Assembly (NCBI GenBank): GCA_028023455.1
Contig: JAQFVV010006542.1
Location: 647,271 to 711,270, forward strand
Origin: Epiperipatus broadwayi
Lineage: Eukaryota > Onychophora > Udeonychophora > Euonychophora > Peripatidae
DNA: 64,000 bases
Direction: 5' to 3'
Below, piece by piece: positions 1 to 11,050 of the stretch. The notes beneath the pieces are model-generated. The model was not told where the DNA came from. It ran no database searches and saw only the letters and a program-made list of their open reading frames with translations. Made by a program: the position numbers and the translations under genes. Each line of letters begins with the position of its first letter. Positions within the stretch are counted from its first letter, which is position 1.

Positions 1-51
1 TAAAATCTTCAAAATGTAGCTGCAAATTAGAATTTTTCCATACTAATCCAC

Positions 52-64
52 AAATGCTAGTCAT
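52..64. repeat. 13 bp direct repeat, left (target-site duplication of foldback copy 1)
   Basis: AAATGCTAGTCAT here is repeated without mismatch at 1482-1494, immediately bracketing the inverted-arm element. Confidence 0.7.
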
Positions 65-1481
65 AAACAAAGCAAATTTCTCCATACAGTATTGCCACCC
101 TGTGCCAACCAGAGTAATCGATGAAATTCCAGAAGGCTTGTGCATAAAATCCCTATCCAAGGCCTACTCATCCAACATCCCCAGACTAGTTTCTGGCTTG
201 TGGCCATCGTCAGTGAGGAGCTTTGGATCTGAGAGCACTGCACCTAGCTCATAGGATCTAATGCAACCCTCCAGCACCCACCTTTTATCTCTACTTAGCT
301 ACAAAACTATGAGAATGAAATTGAAAACACAAAATTTTTTTCAATCTAAGCTCAATAGCTTCTATAGTCATATGGGTCTGAACTCAGTTCAGCACCCATA
401 CATTTGGGGGTCTTTGGCTCCTTAATAACCATAGCCACCACTATCCTATTAGGCAGGATTGGTGTTAAACCTTTAAGCATCACATGATCACTATCTTATA
501 CTAGCACATAATTGTTTATAAACAAAGCAAAACTCTCCATACAGTATTGCCACCCTGTGCCAATCAGAGTAATCGATGAATGCCAGAAGGCTTGTGCATA
601 AAATCCCTATGGTTGTTAAAGAGCCAAAGACACCAAAATGTATGGGTGCTGAACTGATTTCAGACCCATATGACTATATAAGCTATTGAGCTTAGATTGA
701 AAATATTTTTGTGTTTTTTTTTCATTCTCATAGTTTTGTAGTTAAGTAGAGATAAAGAGTGGGTGCTGGAGTGTTGCATTAGATCCTAAGATCTAGGTGC
801 AGTGCTCTCAGATCCAAAGCTCCTCACTGACAATGGCCACAAGCCAGAAACTAGTCTGGGGCTGTTGGATGAGTAGGCATTGGATAAGGATTTTATGCAC
901 AAGCCTTCTGGCATTCATCGATTACTCTGGTTAGCACAGGGTGGCAATACTGTATGGAGAGTTTTGCTTTGTTTATAAACAATTATGTGCTAGTGTAAGA
1001 TAGTGATCATGTGATGCTTAATGGTTTAACACCAATACTGCCTAATAGGATAGTGGTGGCTATGGTTGTTAAAAAGCCAAAGACACCAAAATGTATGGGT
1101 GCTGAACTGAGTTCAGATCCATATGACTATATAAGCTATTGAGCTTAGATTGAAAATATTTTTATGTTTTCAATTTCATGCTCATAGTTTTGTAGTTAAG
1201 TAGAGATAAAAGGTGGGTGCTGGACGGTTGCATTAGATCCTAAGATCTAGGTGCAGTGCTCTCCGATCCAAAGCTCCTCTCTGACAATGGCCACAAGCCA
1301 GAAACTAGTCTGGGGATGTTGGATGAGTAAGCATTGGATAGGGATTTTATGCACAAGCCTTCTGGCATTCATCGATTACTCTGGTTGGCACAGGGTGGCA
1401 ATACTGTATGGAGAGTTTTGCTTTGTTTGTAAACAATTATGTGCTAGTATAAAATAGTGATCATGTGATACTTAATGTTTT
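65..1481. mobile_element. Foldback-like element, copy 1 (large inverted arms with internal tandem repeats)
   Basis: The left arm (65-610) and right arm (611-1481) are inverted copies meeting at about position 610. Each arm contains more than one copy of a roughly 455 bp monomer: AAACAAAGC starts at 65 and again at 520, and GGTTGTTAAA starts at 611 and again at 1064. The monomer carries a TATA-like ACTATATAAG. The element is bounded by the direct repeat AAATGCTAGTCAT at 52-64 and 1482-1494. It lies inside an old LTR. Two short ORFs (61-243 minus and 1251-1457 plus) are near-identical because they are the same repeat in opposite arms, so they are not evidence for a protein. Inverted arms built from tandem repeats are known from Drosophila FB elements. 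The mechanism here is inference. Confidence 0.8.
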
Positions 1482-1494
1482 AAATGCTAGTCAT
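1482..1494. repeat. 13 bp direct repeat, right (target-site duplication of foldback copy 1)
   Basis: Exact copy of the 13 bp at 52-64. Confidence 0.7.
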
Positions 1495-3375
1495 CTGAAT
1501 TAAATGCGCACCTACATTGTATAAACCCACTGGACTCTGCCATGAAAATTAATGAACAAATGGACTGGTAATATATTTATTTTCTAAACTGCGTCTTTCT
1601 GGCCTGTTTGTGAACTTTACCTTAAATCCTGTCTTGAATTAATTACTGTTTAAAATTTCTCCCGACTTTAGAATGTCTTAAAATTGTATAGTAATTTTTT
1701 ATTGTTATTTCTAGTCATAAATTAATATTTTGTTAACTTTCTTTTTCTTACGATGGCGGTTCATTTTAACTAACTTTATATATTTACCTGAATGATTATT
1801 AATATCATTTATTTTGATAATATGCCAATAATACTTTCAACTTGATAATAATCTCTTTCATTACACTTACCTTATGAAAATAATATTGTATTAAATTTTA
1901 TAGTTTAATTATGGCCCATTGGAACTAAATTAATATGGTTCTATTAATTATTGAGTTGTAGGATTTATTAAATGTTTGCTATTTTACCAATGGCTCATAA
2001 TTATTATTAGCTCATTTATAACCTATGCTCCCGGCTATTTTATTTAAGCTCACAAATTTATTTATTTATAATATTAATGTCTTACTAAAGATTGATAAAG
2101 GAAATCAAATCAATATATTCTAATTTTAAACTTTGAATTTTATATTAATATTTAGGGAGGGCATGACATTTAGGGTATAAGTATTAGAGTTATATAATTG
2201 CGGTTAAGCACTTTTATTCTAAGCAAGTTTGATTTTAATCTGACATGATAAGGTCATTACGTAAGCATTTCTTATGTAGTTTGGGCTTTACTAATTAAAT
2301 ACGATGATCACTGAATCATCACTTTCTGAACATTGCTAACGTGAGTCACCTCCTGATTCATAGGTTGTCATCAGTGATTTTATCGTTACTTTAAATATAT
2401 ATAGGGAAATCACTTCCTCCCTTGCTTGTTATTGTTTTGGATCACCAAAGGTTCATGGCTATGTCCCGGCCTGGCTTTCCCTGTGTTCCACGGATTCTTT
2501 ATAGGGCAGAAAAGACTTGTAGAATACAAGCCACCCTTCTACTTTTTAAATCACCAACAAGCCATTCTAATTCATATTTGTGTTACTGCTCCCAAGTTGT
2601 AGGTACCGTTTATTTCTCAGTTCCAATAAAGCCATGCTCTCCTGCTTATAAATCGTAATGAATTGATTTTATTAAAATCTAACAATCATCTATAATTTTA
2701 AATATGTTCTTTGTTAAATATTAAAGTTATGCCCTAAGTGTTTATCATGCTTTTCCTGAGTTGATTTATGGATGTGTTAAAATAAATCTCACTTCTTGCT
2801 TATATAAAAATTAGAATCATAGTTTCTTTCCAAATAAAATACTTTTATTTACCTTTGTTAACTTGTCAGGGCATAGATATATATTATTGGCATATGAGCA
2901 TCGACTGCCATTATTTATTATAATTCACACTCTACAGACTAGAGATAATATATAATGCTTATCACAATAATTTTGAACAAATATTTACTTATTATTAAAT
3001 CTTTATGGCTTTGACTTTCTTCATTATTTATTAATTATTTTAATATTCATGTTCGCTGTCTGTATTGGCAACCCAAACATACATATCTGTATTGGCAACC
3101 CAAACATACATATATGAATTGATCTAGAAATATCTGTAGTCATTTTATTGTATGTTAGTAAGGTTAGGTCAGGGGTCTCAGAAATCATCATCATCCAGTG
3201 AGCTAGTTCCTTGGCACATAGTCATGTGCCATCAACATATGTTTTCCATTGATTTGATTGGAGCTCTGAGTTGGATTCAAATTCAGTTTAGTCTCTGATT
3301 TAATTCTTTGGTTCAACTGGGTTTGAATACGACTTCGGATTAGGTGGGTGTGTAACATGTGACTTATACAATACA
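1482..3375 (+). repeat. Diverged LTR, old relative of the gypsy LTRs at 50 and 58 kb
   Basis: This stretch is colinear with the second two thirds of the gypsy LTR at 50278-52877. Matching landmarks are AATGCGC-ACCTA near 1504 (LTR 51211), TTGGATCACC near 2438 (LTR 52079), a shared AAGACTTGT...ACAAGCC block near 2512-2535 (LTR 52147), GCTGTCTGTAT near 3055 (LTR 52598), GAGCTAGT near 3199 (LTR 52710) and CTGGGTTTGAAT near 3318 (LTR 52820). The stretch ends in ATACA at 3375, where the gypsy LTR ends in GGTACA. Spacing between landmarks is almost the same in both. Identity is patchy, so this is an older insertion of the same or a sister family. The 5' third is missing or lies left of the window, and a foldback element sits inside it. 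It holds no intact ORF; the 78-codon frame at 2422-2658 is incidental. Confidence 0.75.
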
Positions 3376-3929
3376 AATAGTAGATTTTGCCGAAAAGGTT
3401 TTTGAAACAATGGTGTTAAGGTTTCAAATTCAAATGTTTTATTACTGAAGTTATGCACAATACATGAACTGATTATCACAAATACTTTGTATAGACAGAA
3501 AAAAATCACTACAAAGTAATATGGATGCATCCACCCTCAAAACAATGCCATCCAATAGTTTATATTATTGTTAAGAGCCAGAATACAACAAAAGTTTACA
3601 TTACATGAGTACTTACAAGCTCAGATTGTTAGACAGAACAAATATTAATAAACTGTAAGGTTAAAATGATAGTTGTATTAAAAATAGGTATTATTCCAAT
3701 CATATTCACAAGAAAATGGATATTCTTTATTTAGAAAAATGTACAAGATTACTAAATTTCAACAACTATTAAATACTAAAATTGGCTCATTTGGATCTTC
3801 AGAACTTTTCTATTACTGAAGCATAGAAAGGACTTAAGGTGGTGTTGTGAACACAAGTGACTACTAAAATAACATTTAGCATTCTATGCCTGACAACATT
3901 CTATATAAAAGTGTGGAACTTCATAATAA
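3376..3929. other. Noncoding stretch between old LTR and LINE
   Basis: No gene is seen. The 76-codon minus-strand frame at 3300-3530 overlaps the LTR end and has no recognisable features. The start of the LINE remnant downstream is blurred, so its 5' part may begin in this interval. Confidence 0.5.
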
Positions 3930-4795
3930 ATATAAAGATAAGGCAGAAATTCAGTGATTGACAACAAGGTTTAAAATGATTGATGGATTAAAACTGCAAA
4001 AAAATATACAGACATTTGCTGATCATGATCATTCTAGAGCTTTTTTGATGCATTTATAAGCAATATATAGACCTCAGAAATAGTATTACAATACTATTAA
4101 ATTCAGAAATGGCCCTCTATTACATGATGGTAATGATATTTTAAACAGGAGTAGAAATTATTTTGATGACTTTTTGAATAAATATATGAAAATTGATATG
4201 ATAATTCTTAATGTTATATCCATTTTATTTATTCATTCAGATTTGTAGAAAATATCTAGCATAATAAAGAAAAAAAACAGCTCTTCATTAATCTTAAAAA
4301 AAAGAAAAACTATAGATCATGAATGAAATACTAGAGAAGTTTCAAAATATGGTGGTGATATGTTTAATTATTTTTTTAGGAATATTTGAACCCATGAAGC
4401 TATGTCCTCCAATCTTAATGATGTTTTAAATGTTTCAATTTTTAAAAACAATGGGAATAGACAATATTGTGGTAATTATCATGGAATATCATTATTGTCA
4501 ACTACAGCAAAAATATTTTCAAAAATTTTGTTGAATAGATTGCTTTTTGATATAAATGAATGGTTACCAACGATTTAATGCAGTTTTAGGGAATCAAGAA
4601 GCAGTATAGATATGATTTTGTTGTCAGGCAAATGAAAGAGATGTGTTGGGAACAAAGGAATGATTTACATATTGTTTTTATTCACTTGGTTAGGGCATTG
4701 GATTCAATTAATAAAACAGATCTACAGCATTGTTTGATATTAGTTGGTTGTTAACCAAAATTTATTTTCTCTTTTGTCTAATTGGTTTAATGTAT

Positions 4796-6224
4796 GAATA
4801 TTTGTCCAATATCACATGACAAATTCACAAAGAAATGTATTTTTCAATGAAAAAATATTTGTTCCTTTGTCAAATTCACATATCAAACAGAACATGTAAT
4901 GGGGAAATTTCTCACATTTATTTAAAATCTTTTGTTTAATTTACATTAAATCTTTAAAAACAATATGCTAAAGCAAACAATTACAAAAAATTACAAAAAT
5001 GGTGAGCTTAAAGTCAAGGAAATAACACTGCCAAATTCGGGAATGGTAATGGGGTGGTACTACTTCAGTATTTGACTGTTTTCAGCTTACATGTTTGACC
5101 TTTCCAATAAGTACCCAGGACAACTGACACCAAATGAGCTAGCTTGGTTACTGTTTTTTATATTTTACAGTGAAGGTTTCAATCCAGCTGCAGAAGCAGC
5201 CTTAAATGCTGATTCATATTTTGGCATCAAGACATTTTGTGCTTTCATAGTCTAGTTAATCTCCTAATATAGTTCAGATGAATGACATACTGAGCAACAT
5301 TTAGTAAAACAAAAAGTATATTTACATTAAATCTTTAAACAGTCAATTAAAAGTAAATATTACATAAAAATATTACAAAAATGGTATTTTTGTATTAATA
5401 AACAGTAATTATTAATAAAGTTAAAGAAACTTTGTATTTGTTTGTGACCTGTTGAAAAATCAGAAATTTTTTTTTTATCACTCCAGTAAATATATAGTTT
5501 TATCATAATATTTGAATTTTGAAATTTAAATTTAGCTTTATTAAAATGCTTTCACTATCTGTCAATCCCTTAATACATTTTAGATGAATGACATGCTCAA
5601 CAATGTTTAGTAAAAATATCCATTTACATTACATCTTTAAAAAAAAATTGTTAAAGCAACCAATTAAAAAATATTATAAATATTAGATTTAATAATACAT
5701 AATTTTTGTTACGAAAAATTTAATGTGAAGGAAATAATGTCAAAATAAACTTATTAAAATGATGAACTTTCAAAAGACATGATATATTCAGTTATATAAA
5801 TAAAATACCATATACACCTTACATAAACACTTCAATACAATTTAATATATTTTATTTCTCCATGCTTACAGTTTCAACTGTCCAGCAGTCATCATCAGAA
5901 CTCCAATATTCAAATATATATAACTATACAATTAATAGTACTTTTCTACGCATACATATTTATAAACACTATAAACATAATAAACAATATCCTATGTTAT
6001 AAACTTTAAAATAATAACATTTTTCAATGATCCCTATAATGATATATCATTATTCATTTTCAATTAATATTACTTTTATCTTATTTTTAATCTTAATTGA
6101 TTTCCTTTATCATAATTTGTTTTAATTTTAATATATACTTTTCTACATCTTTAAACTTTTTAATAATTTATTTGTATCATTTTAATAATAATTACTACAG
6201 AATATTATTCATATAATTTTATTT
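4796..6224. repeat. Insertion inside the LINE, with degenerate tandem units
   Basis: LINE coding similarity stops near 4780 (PKFIFSF) and resumes near 6246 (FLHDRM). These blocks are normally only about ten codons apart, so roughly 1.4 kb has been inserted. The direct repeat TTTAATGTAT at 4786-4795 and 6225-6234 may be the target duplication. Inside, a unit beginning TTTACATTA-ATCTTTAAA recurs near 4942, 5319 and 5622, and GATGAATGACAT recurs near 5277 and 5583, giving decayed tandem units of about 300-380 bp. A hammerhead-like motif lies on the minus strand near 5861-5898. No ORF of note. Confidence 0.5.
5861..5898 (-). ncRNA. Possible vestige of a hammerhead ribozyme
   Basis: Read on the minus strand, CTGATGA is followed by a stem GACTG/CAGTT with a five-base loop, then GAAAC, then a short TG-TAAG-CA hairpin. 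This is the order of the type I hammerhead core (CUGANGA, stem II, GAAA, stem III). Two faults argue against activity. One extra base follows CTGATGA, and the residues after stem III do not give the expected UH cleavage site. Minimal hammerheads are known in Penelope-like elements and in animal retrozymes. Assignment here is tentative. Confidence 0.25.
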
Positions 6225-6502
6225 TTTAATGTATAATTTATTATGCAGTTTCTACATGATAGAATGAGAGGAAGAATTATTGCTATAGATAGAAAATCTA
6301 ATACATGTGAAATGAAAACTGGTATTAAACTAGGATGTGTACTTGATCTAACTTTGTTTTCAATATCTATGACAATTGTCTTTGGAATTGTTAATAGATA
6401 ATTTAACCAGACAGGATCAAGATATGATACAGGTTTGATGGTGGAATTTTTAATTTGAATCAGTTAAACTTAAAAACAAGAATTTGCTGTTTTTGGATTC
6501 TG

Positions 6503-6515
6503 GATTTACAGCATG
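6503..6515. repeat. 13 bp target-site duplication, left (foldback copy 2)
   Basis: GATTTACAGCATG, matching 12 of 13 bases at 6745-6757. It is part of the interrupted LINE codons for DLQ. Confidence 0.8.
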
Positions 6516-6744
6516 TTATTAAAACAGGAAAAACTCTCCATACAGTAGTGCCACTCAGTGCAAGTCAGAGTAATCAATGGATGCCAGAAATCTTGTGCAT
6601 AAAATCCCTATCTAGTGCCTATTTATTCAATATCCCCAGACTAGTTTCTGGCATATGGCTTTCATTAGTGAGAGGTCTACTGTATGGAGAGTTTTGCCTG
6701 TTTTAATAACAGTTATGAGCAAGCATAAGAAATGGTGATCATGT
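6516..6744. mobile_element. Foldback-like element, copy 2, inserted in the LINE frame
   Basis: A 229 bp hairpin. The left end TTATTAAAACAGG is the inverse of CCTGTTTTAATAA near 6696-6708, after which the right end carries an unpaired tail ending in GTGATCATGT. The 13 bp flanks GATTTACAGCATG (6503-6515) and GATTTACAGTATG (6745-6757) differ at one base. Removing the element and one flank restores the LINE block in which DLQ is followed directly by YAD. That shows the flanks are a true target duplication and fixes both boundaries. The 83-codon ORF here simply reads through LINE and element. Confidence 0.85.
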
Positions 6745-6757
6745 GATTTACAGTATG
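6745..6757. repeat. 13 bp target-site duplication, right (foldback copy 2)
   Basis: GATTTACAGTATG. The LINE reading frame resumes here as DLQYADN. Confidence 0.8.
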
Positions 6758-7430
6758 CTGATAATTGCACTACTATTGCCAGTTGAAAATATGATTAACA
6801 AAATGTTCATAATGTCTTAAATGCAATTCATAGAGATCTCCATTTATTAATTAATGTTCAAAAACTTCAATGTCATTATTAGCTCATCACAGAAGAAAAA
6901 TCCTTATCATCTATAACCTACTTGGCAGATTCATAAGTAGAAAGATGGATAGATTCTACTACATTTCTGCTGCTTTGGACAAATTAAAGAAAAATAGAGT
7001 ACTTCATCATAGGGAATAATTATTGCAAATAAGTTACCTGTAAATAAAGCTATTATTTTAATTTATTGAATGGATGTGAAACTTGGACACCATATTAGTG
7101 TAATATAAAAGCATTATAAAAGTTTCATATAGCGATATTCTGTAAAAATTTAAAAATGCTTGGCAAGATTGTAAAAAACAATCAATATATTATTCAGCTT
7201 TCAGGATGTGATACTTTTTGAGTCCACTATTGTAAAATCATACCTTTTTTGGAATGGACAAGTAAAACAGATGACCAATGAAAGCCTGTCACAAAGGGTA
7301 TGTTTTATAGTGAACTTGAATATTGGTTTTGTAGGAGAGATAGACTTCACCAATGTTACAAGTTTGATCTCAAAGACATTCTAAAAAAGTGCAATGCCAA
7401 TTGTTTGTTTCCTTTGGGAAAATATAGCAG

Positions 7431-9479
7431 AAAAAAGATACCTTGTAGGTAAATTCAAACATGGTATTTAAGTATTTTAGAAAGAGAGAAACATTTTACA
7501 TTAACAAGTAACCTAAAAATTTGACTAGTGTGTTCTATACACGGATGTATTTGTGGTTCACAGATTGATTTGTATGGTCATGACAGAAATCAGTTCAGTA
7601 ATTTTTTCTCTCTCCCTTCTTTCTTATCCTTTTTTTCTATCTTGGAGTTAGAATGACCATATTCATTATTGAGTGGCTGTTTATTCTTATTTATTACAAC
7701 TTATATGCTGTGAAACATTGTTACAGTACTGACTTCTTCCTTTTTGTCTGTGACAAACATTCAATGTTAGAGTGAATCTAGGTCTAAGAGCTTCAGTTTA
7801 CAACTAAGTCATTTAATGTATCTTAAGAGTTGCTAATATAAATATATTTTTATGTTAGCATGACCCTGATATATAAGACATATAGTATTTAAATAATTCA
7901 TTGAATATCAGAAAAATACTTTCTTAAACAGGCCCATTATAAAGATATAAGAAAGGTAAAGATATTACCAGGCTTATCAATTGTCAGATGATGAAGGTTT
8001 AAACTTGGATTTTTGTTTTACTCTGTAGTTATGAAAATATTCAATTATCAGATAGCTATCCTGTTTATCTATGATACCAAAATTGTATAAGAAAAATCTT
8101 GAGCCTTATAAGATATCCTTGAAAGATTTTTAAATTTTACTTGGTTCAGAATTGAATTCAGATTATTACTGCATCACAGGATTTCTTATATATACATACT
8201 AACAACAAATTATGATTAAAAATATACACCTTTGTGTATACATATATGTTTGAAGGATTTAAAAAAACTTAGTAAATTGTATTTAGTTAATTTTATATAC
8301 AGATCAAATACAATATTAAAAATAGTAACCATAAAAAAATGTCATGTTACAATTTTTTTATAGTAATATAGACTAGAGTAATGCTGTAAAATGAAAGACA
8401 ACTCTTCCTCACTTATTTATAATAAAATAACACATATATAGTCATCAGCAATTTTTAGATTATACAGTGTACTTCTTTATGGCTTTACTAATAATATATT
8501 ATGATTTTATTATTCTACTATTGTTTAATTGTTCTTTTTGTCACTGAGCTCAATAAATCTCCAATCATACTAACAATAATAATAATCTAATACGCTTTCA
8601 GGAATAATTCTTCTCATGTGACTTCAGAGACATCTATTGTGAGCATAAACAATTTATTTATTTATTTATTTAGTATATGAAGTTTTTTTAAATGGCTTAA
8701 AATATAAACAAAATTTTGTAAAGGAACCTATAGAAATTTAAACCAGATGATAGTTAATAATTAAAGTTATTAACTATGTGTTTGTGATGTGTGCTTCTTC
8801 ACATCTATAAAAGTCAGTGCTTATTAAATCCTATTTATAAAGTAGATGAGCTTATTTGCCAAGAATATTCTAATTCTGTTGAAGAGATATTAAAAACTAA
8901 GAAAATCAAATCCATCTGTCTTAAATTTGTTAGAAACTGTATAAGAAATGTATATTTTTTCAATTGAACATGCAGCAAGGTGATTTTAATTTGAGATATT
9001 TGGTGATAAAATTATATATTAAGATCCAATCTACTTAACAGTTTCTTCTTTGTTCTCTGTACAACAACTTGTTTCTGATGTTTGTTGGAGGTTATATTAA
9101 ATTATGGATTTTACTGTAAATGATTAGTCTTCAGTGTACTATTAATATTTCTCATGGTAATATTTAATTGGGCATCTAAAAGTTCAGTATAGTTGTTTTT
9201 CAACAGAAGCACAAACTTTATGAATAAAATATGTTAGTGCTATTATTACCTCAAAGGAGTGTCATCCAGATCTAAAATTAGAACAATAAAGAAAATAACT
9301 GTCATTATGATTCAAGATTACTCTTACATACTATGAAGTAGAATTGTTTTCCAACAAATTATATTTAAATTATAAAAAGGTTTATCTGTCGATTATATGA
9401 AGGATTAAGTAATATATAAAAAAGTTTTCCACATTTTTTATATATTTATCAAGTGTCTTGTGTTTTCTGACAATGAAAT
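7431..9479. other. Noncoding AT-rich stretch
   Basis: The first 150 bp may be the LINE 3' untranslated part. A short TTTA run lies at 8650-8672. I see no gene, no paired repeat and no clear regulatory site. Confidence 0.5.
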
Positions 9480-11050
9480 CTTTTATGATATGAAAGCAAT
9501 ATCAGCAGCAGAAATCAATCTTGCAGTTCATTTTTCTGTAAAATTTTGTATCTACTATGGCTATCATTTGGAGTTCATTGAATTTTTCTATTGAAGTGTA
9601 TATTGTCAAATAAATTAATGATTTTCTTACATTTAGTTTTTTTAGAAAAAAATTAGAAGACTATTGTTTCGAATAGAAGTAGCACCAATTTTTAATCTAT
9701 TTTGAAAAGCACATTTGAGTAAATTGTTGAAAATGATATTTTTTTCACAGTATCTCCTTTTTGATTTAATACCAACCTACTCTACAAGAAGCTTAATAAT
9801 TGGAAAAATGCTTGTTAATATGATTCTTTCAAATGGATTTTAGGAATACATAATAATAATATTGGGAATTCATTTTATGAATTTTTTTTTTTTTTGATTT
9901 AAGAATTCTATAGTTTTATTTTGTGTCAGATATTAGAAATAGTTAGTGTATTAATAATATTACTGAATAGTTTTGTTAACCATGTTTGGCTATAAATCTT
10001 AAGATTTTAAAAAACTTTGGACCAGGTTAACTTCATCAATACTTACAGATTTTATTAGATTAGATAAGCTTTGTTTAATATAAGCATGCAATTTTTCTCT
10101 AATATTTTTTGTTCATCTATTAATAATGGGTTTAGAAATATTACACAGTATATATATATATATATATATACTGTGTAATATATATATATATATATATATA
10201 TATAGATATATATATATATATATCATCTGGAAATTTCATCATTCCTTTAGAACTGCTTTTATTTAAATGTACCAAGACTTTGATTAGATCTTGCCAATTT
10301 TTATTTTTTCCATAGACTCTTCTACGTTTTTTTTCTAGCATCATTCAGTAATTTAATATTTTTATCAACAATTTTGGGATCTTCAGTAAATAAATATTGC
10401 TTATAAAAAACATTGCTAGTTTTGTTCCAATTTGAAATAAAGAGCTTTTAATTCTGGGAAAATGAACTCTTTGAGAGCTGTTCTTGTGTTTGTTAAGAGT
10501 AGAGATTCTATTAATATCTTTTTAAGCATGTCACATATATTAGTTTCAGTCAGTTTTACAATTCAAATATAGAAAGGCAAATACATCAGTGATTAGATTT
10601 GGTTTATTACATGGAAAATGATCCAATATCAATGCAATCACCATTAATGGTGAATCATTTTTTATCCATAAGATATATAAATGATGGGTATGTCTCTATT
10701 TTCTATTCACTTGATAGGAATATTCTTTCTTGCTTGGCATCTTAAAGTAAAATGCATGTTGTTTCAACTATATATTCTAAGAGTTGATGATCTTAACCTA
10801 ATTTGCATATATGCAAAACCTACTATGAGAATTAAAATCCATACATGCAAAATATGTCATAAAATATGAAAAAGGAGAGAGCAGAACCAGATTTTATGGC
10901 AATTCCAATATCATTTAAGATATCTTCAGTAGAAGCTGTTTGCTTTACAAGATGGATTTGAAACAAAGTAGCTATATTATGCTTAGAATGCTATGTATCA
11001 AAAATCAATGAATAAAAATTTTATTAGGTTCATGATAGATGGTTTTGTAA
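9480..11050 (-). pseudogene. Unidentified decayed coding repeat, copy A
   Basis: Comparison with 12620-14510 shows the same blocks in the same order. Examples are GCTTAATAATTGG-type and AATACATAATA-type blocks near 9790-9860, AACATTGCTAGTTTTGTT near 10409 (copy B AGCACTGCTGGTTTTGTT near 13255), AATGGTGAATCATTTTT near 10646 (copy B AATGGTGAACCATTTTT near 14100), and CTTGCTTGGCATC near 10730 (copy B CTTGCTTGATGTC near 14178). The clearest conceptual peptide reads on the minus strand and includes QRVHFPRIKSSLFQIGTKLA. That points to a coding ancestor, but I cannot assign a family. Many stops are present. Confidence 0.5.
10141..10222. repeat. (TA)n microsatellite with a palindromic cap
   Basis: TTACACAG at 10141-10148, eleven TA units, then CTGTGTAA at 10171-10178 form a 38 bp perfect palindrome. 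More TA repeat follows to 10222. ORFs here encode YI/IY repeats and are not genes. Confidence 0.9.

Larger units (their letters stand above)
3930..7430 (+). pseudogene. Decayed LINE (non-LTR retrotransposon) reverse transcriptase
   Basis: Conceptual translation in shifting frames shows, in order, blocks typical of non-LTR reverse transcriptases. There is a linker region near 3975-4080. GNRQYCGNYHGISLL lies near 4453, followed by a KIFSKILLNRL-like block and a degenerate FRxSRSSIDMI block. A thumb-side LHDRM block lies near 6246, then GIKLGCVLDLTLFS near 6321 (equivalent to the GVKQGCVLSPTLFS motif). The catalytic ADD region survives as DLQYADN, split by a foldback insertion at 6503-6757. A YLG-like segment lies near 6920, CETW near 7072 and TNESL near 7272. 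Stops and frameshifts are frequent, so the copy is dead. Two later insertions interrupt it (4796-6224 and 6516-6744). The endonuclease domain was not found. The clade is not assigned, although the block order resembles RTE/CR1-type animal LINEs. Confidence 0.8.

Noticed and set aside
3061-3115. Direct repeat CTGTATTGGCAACCCAAACATACATAT-type pair as a CRISPR-like or regulatory array
   Set aside because: Only two adjacent copies occur, inside a decayed LTR. This is a simple tandem duplication.
10141-10344. Minus-strand ORF with YI repeats
   Set aside because: The repeats are the translation of the TA microsatellite.
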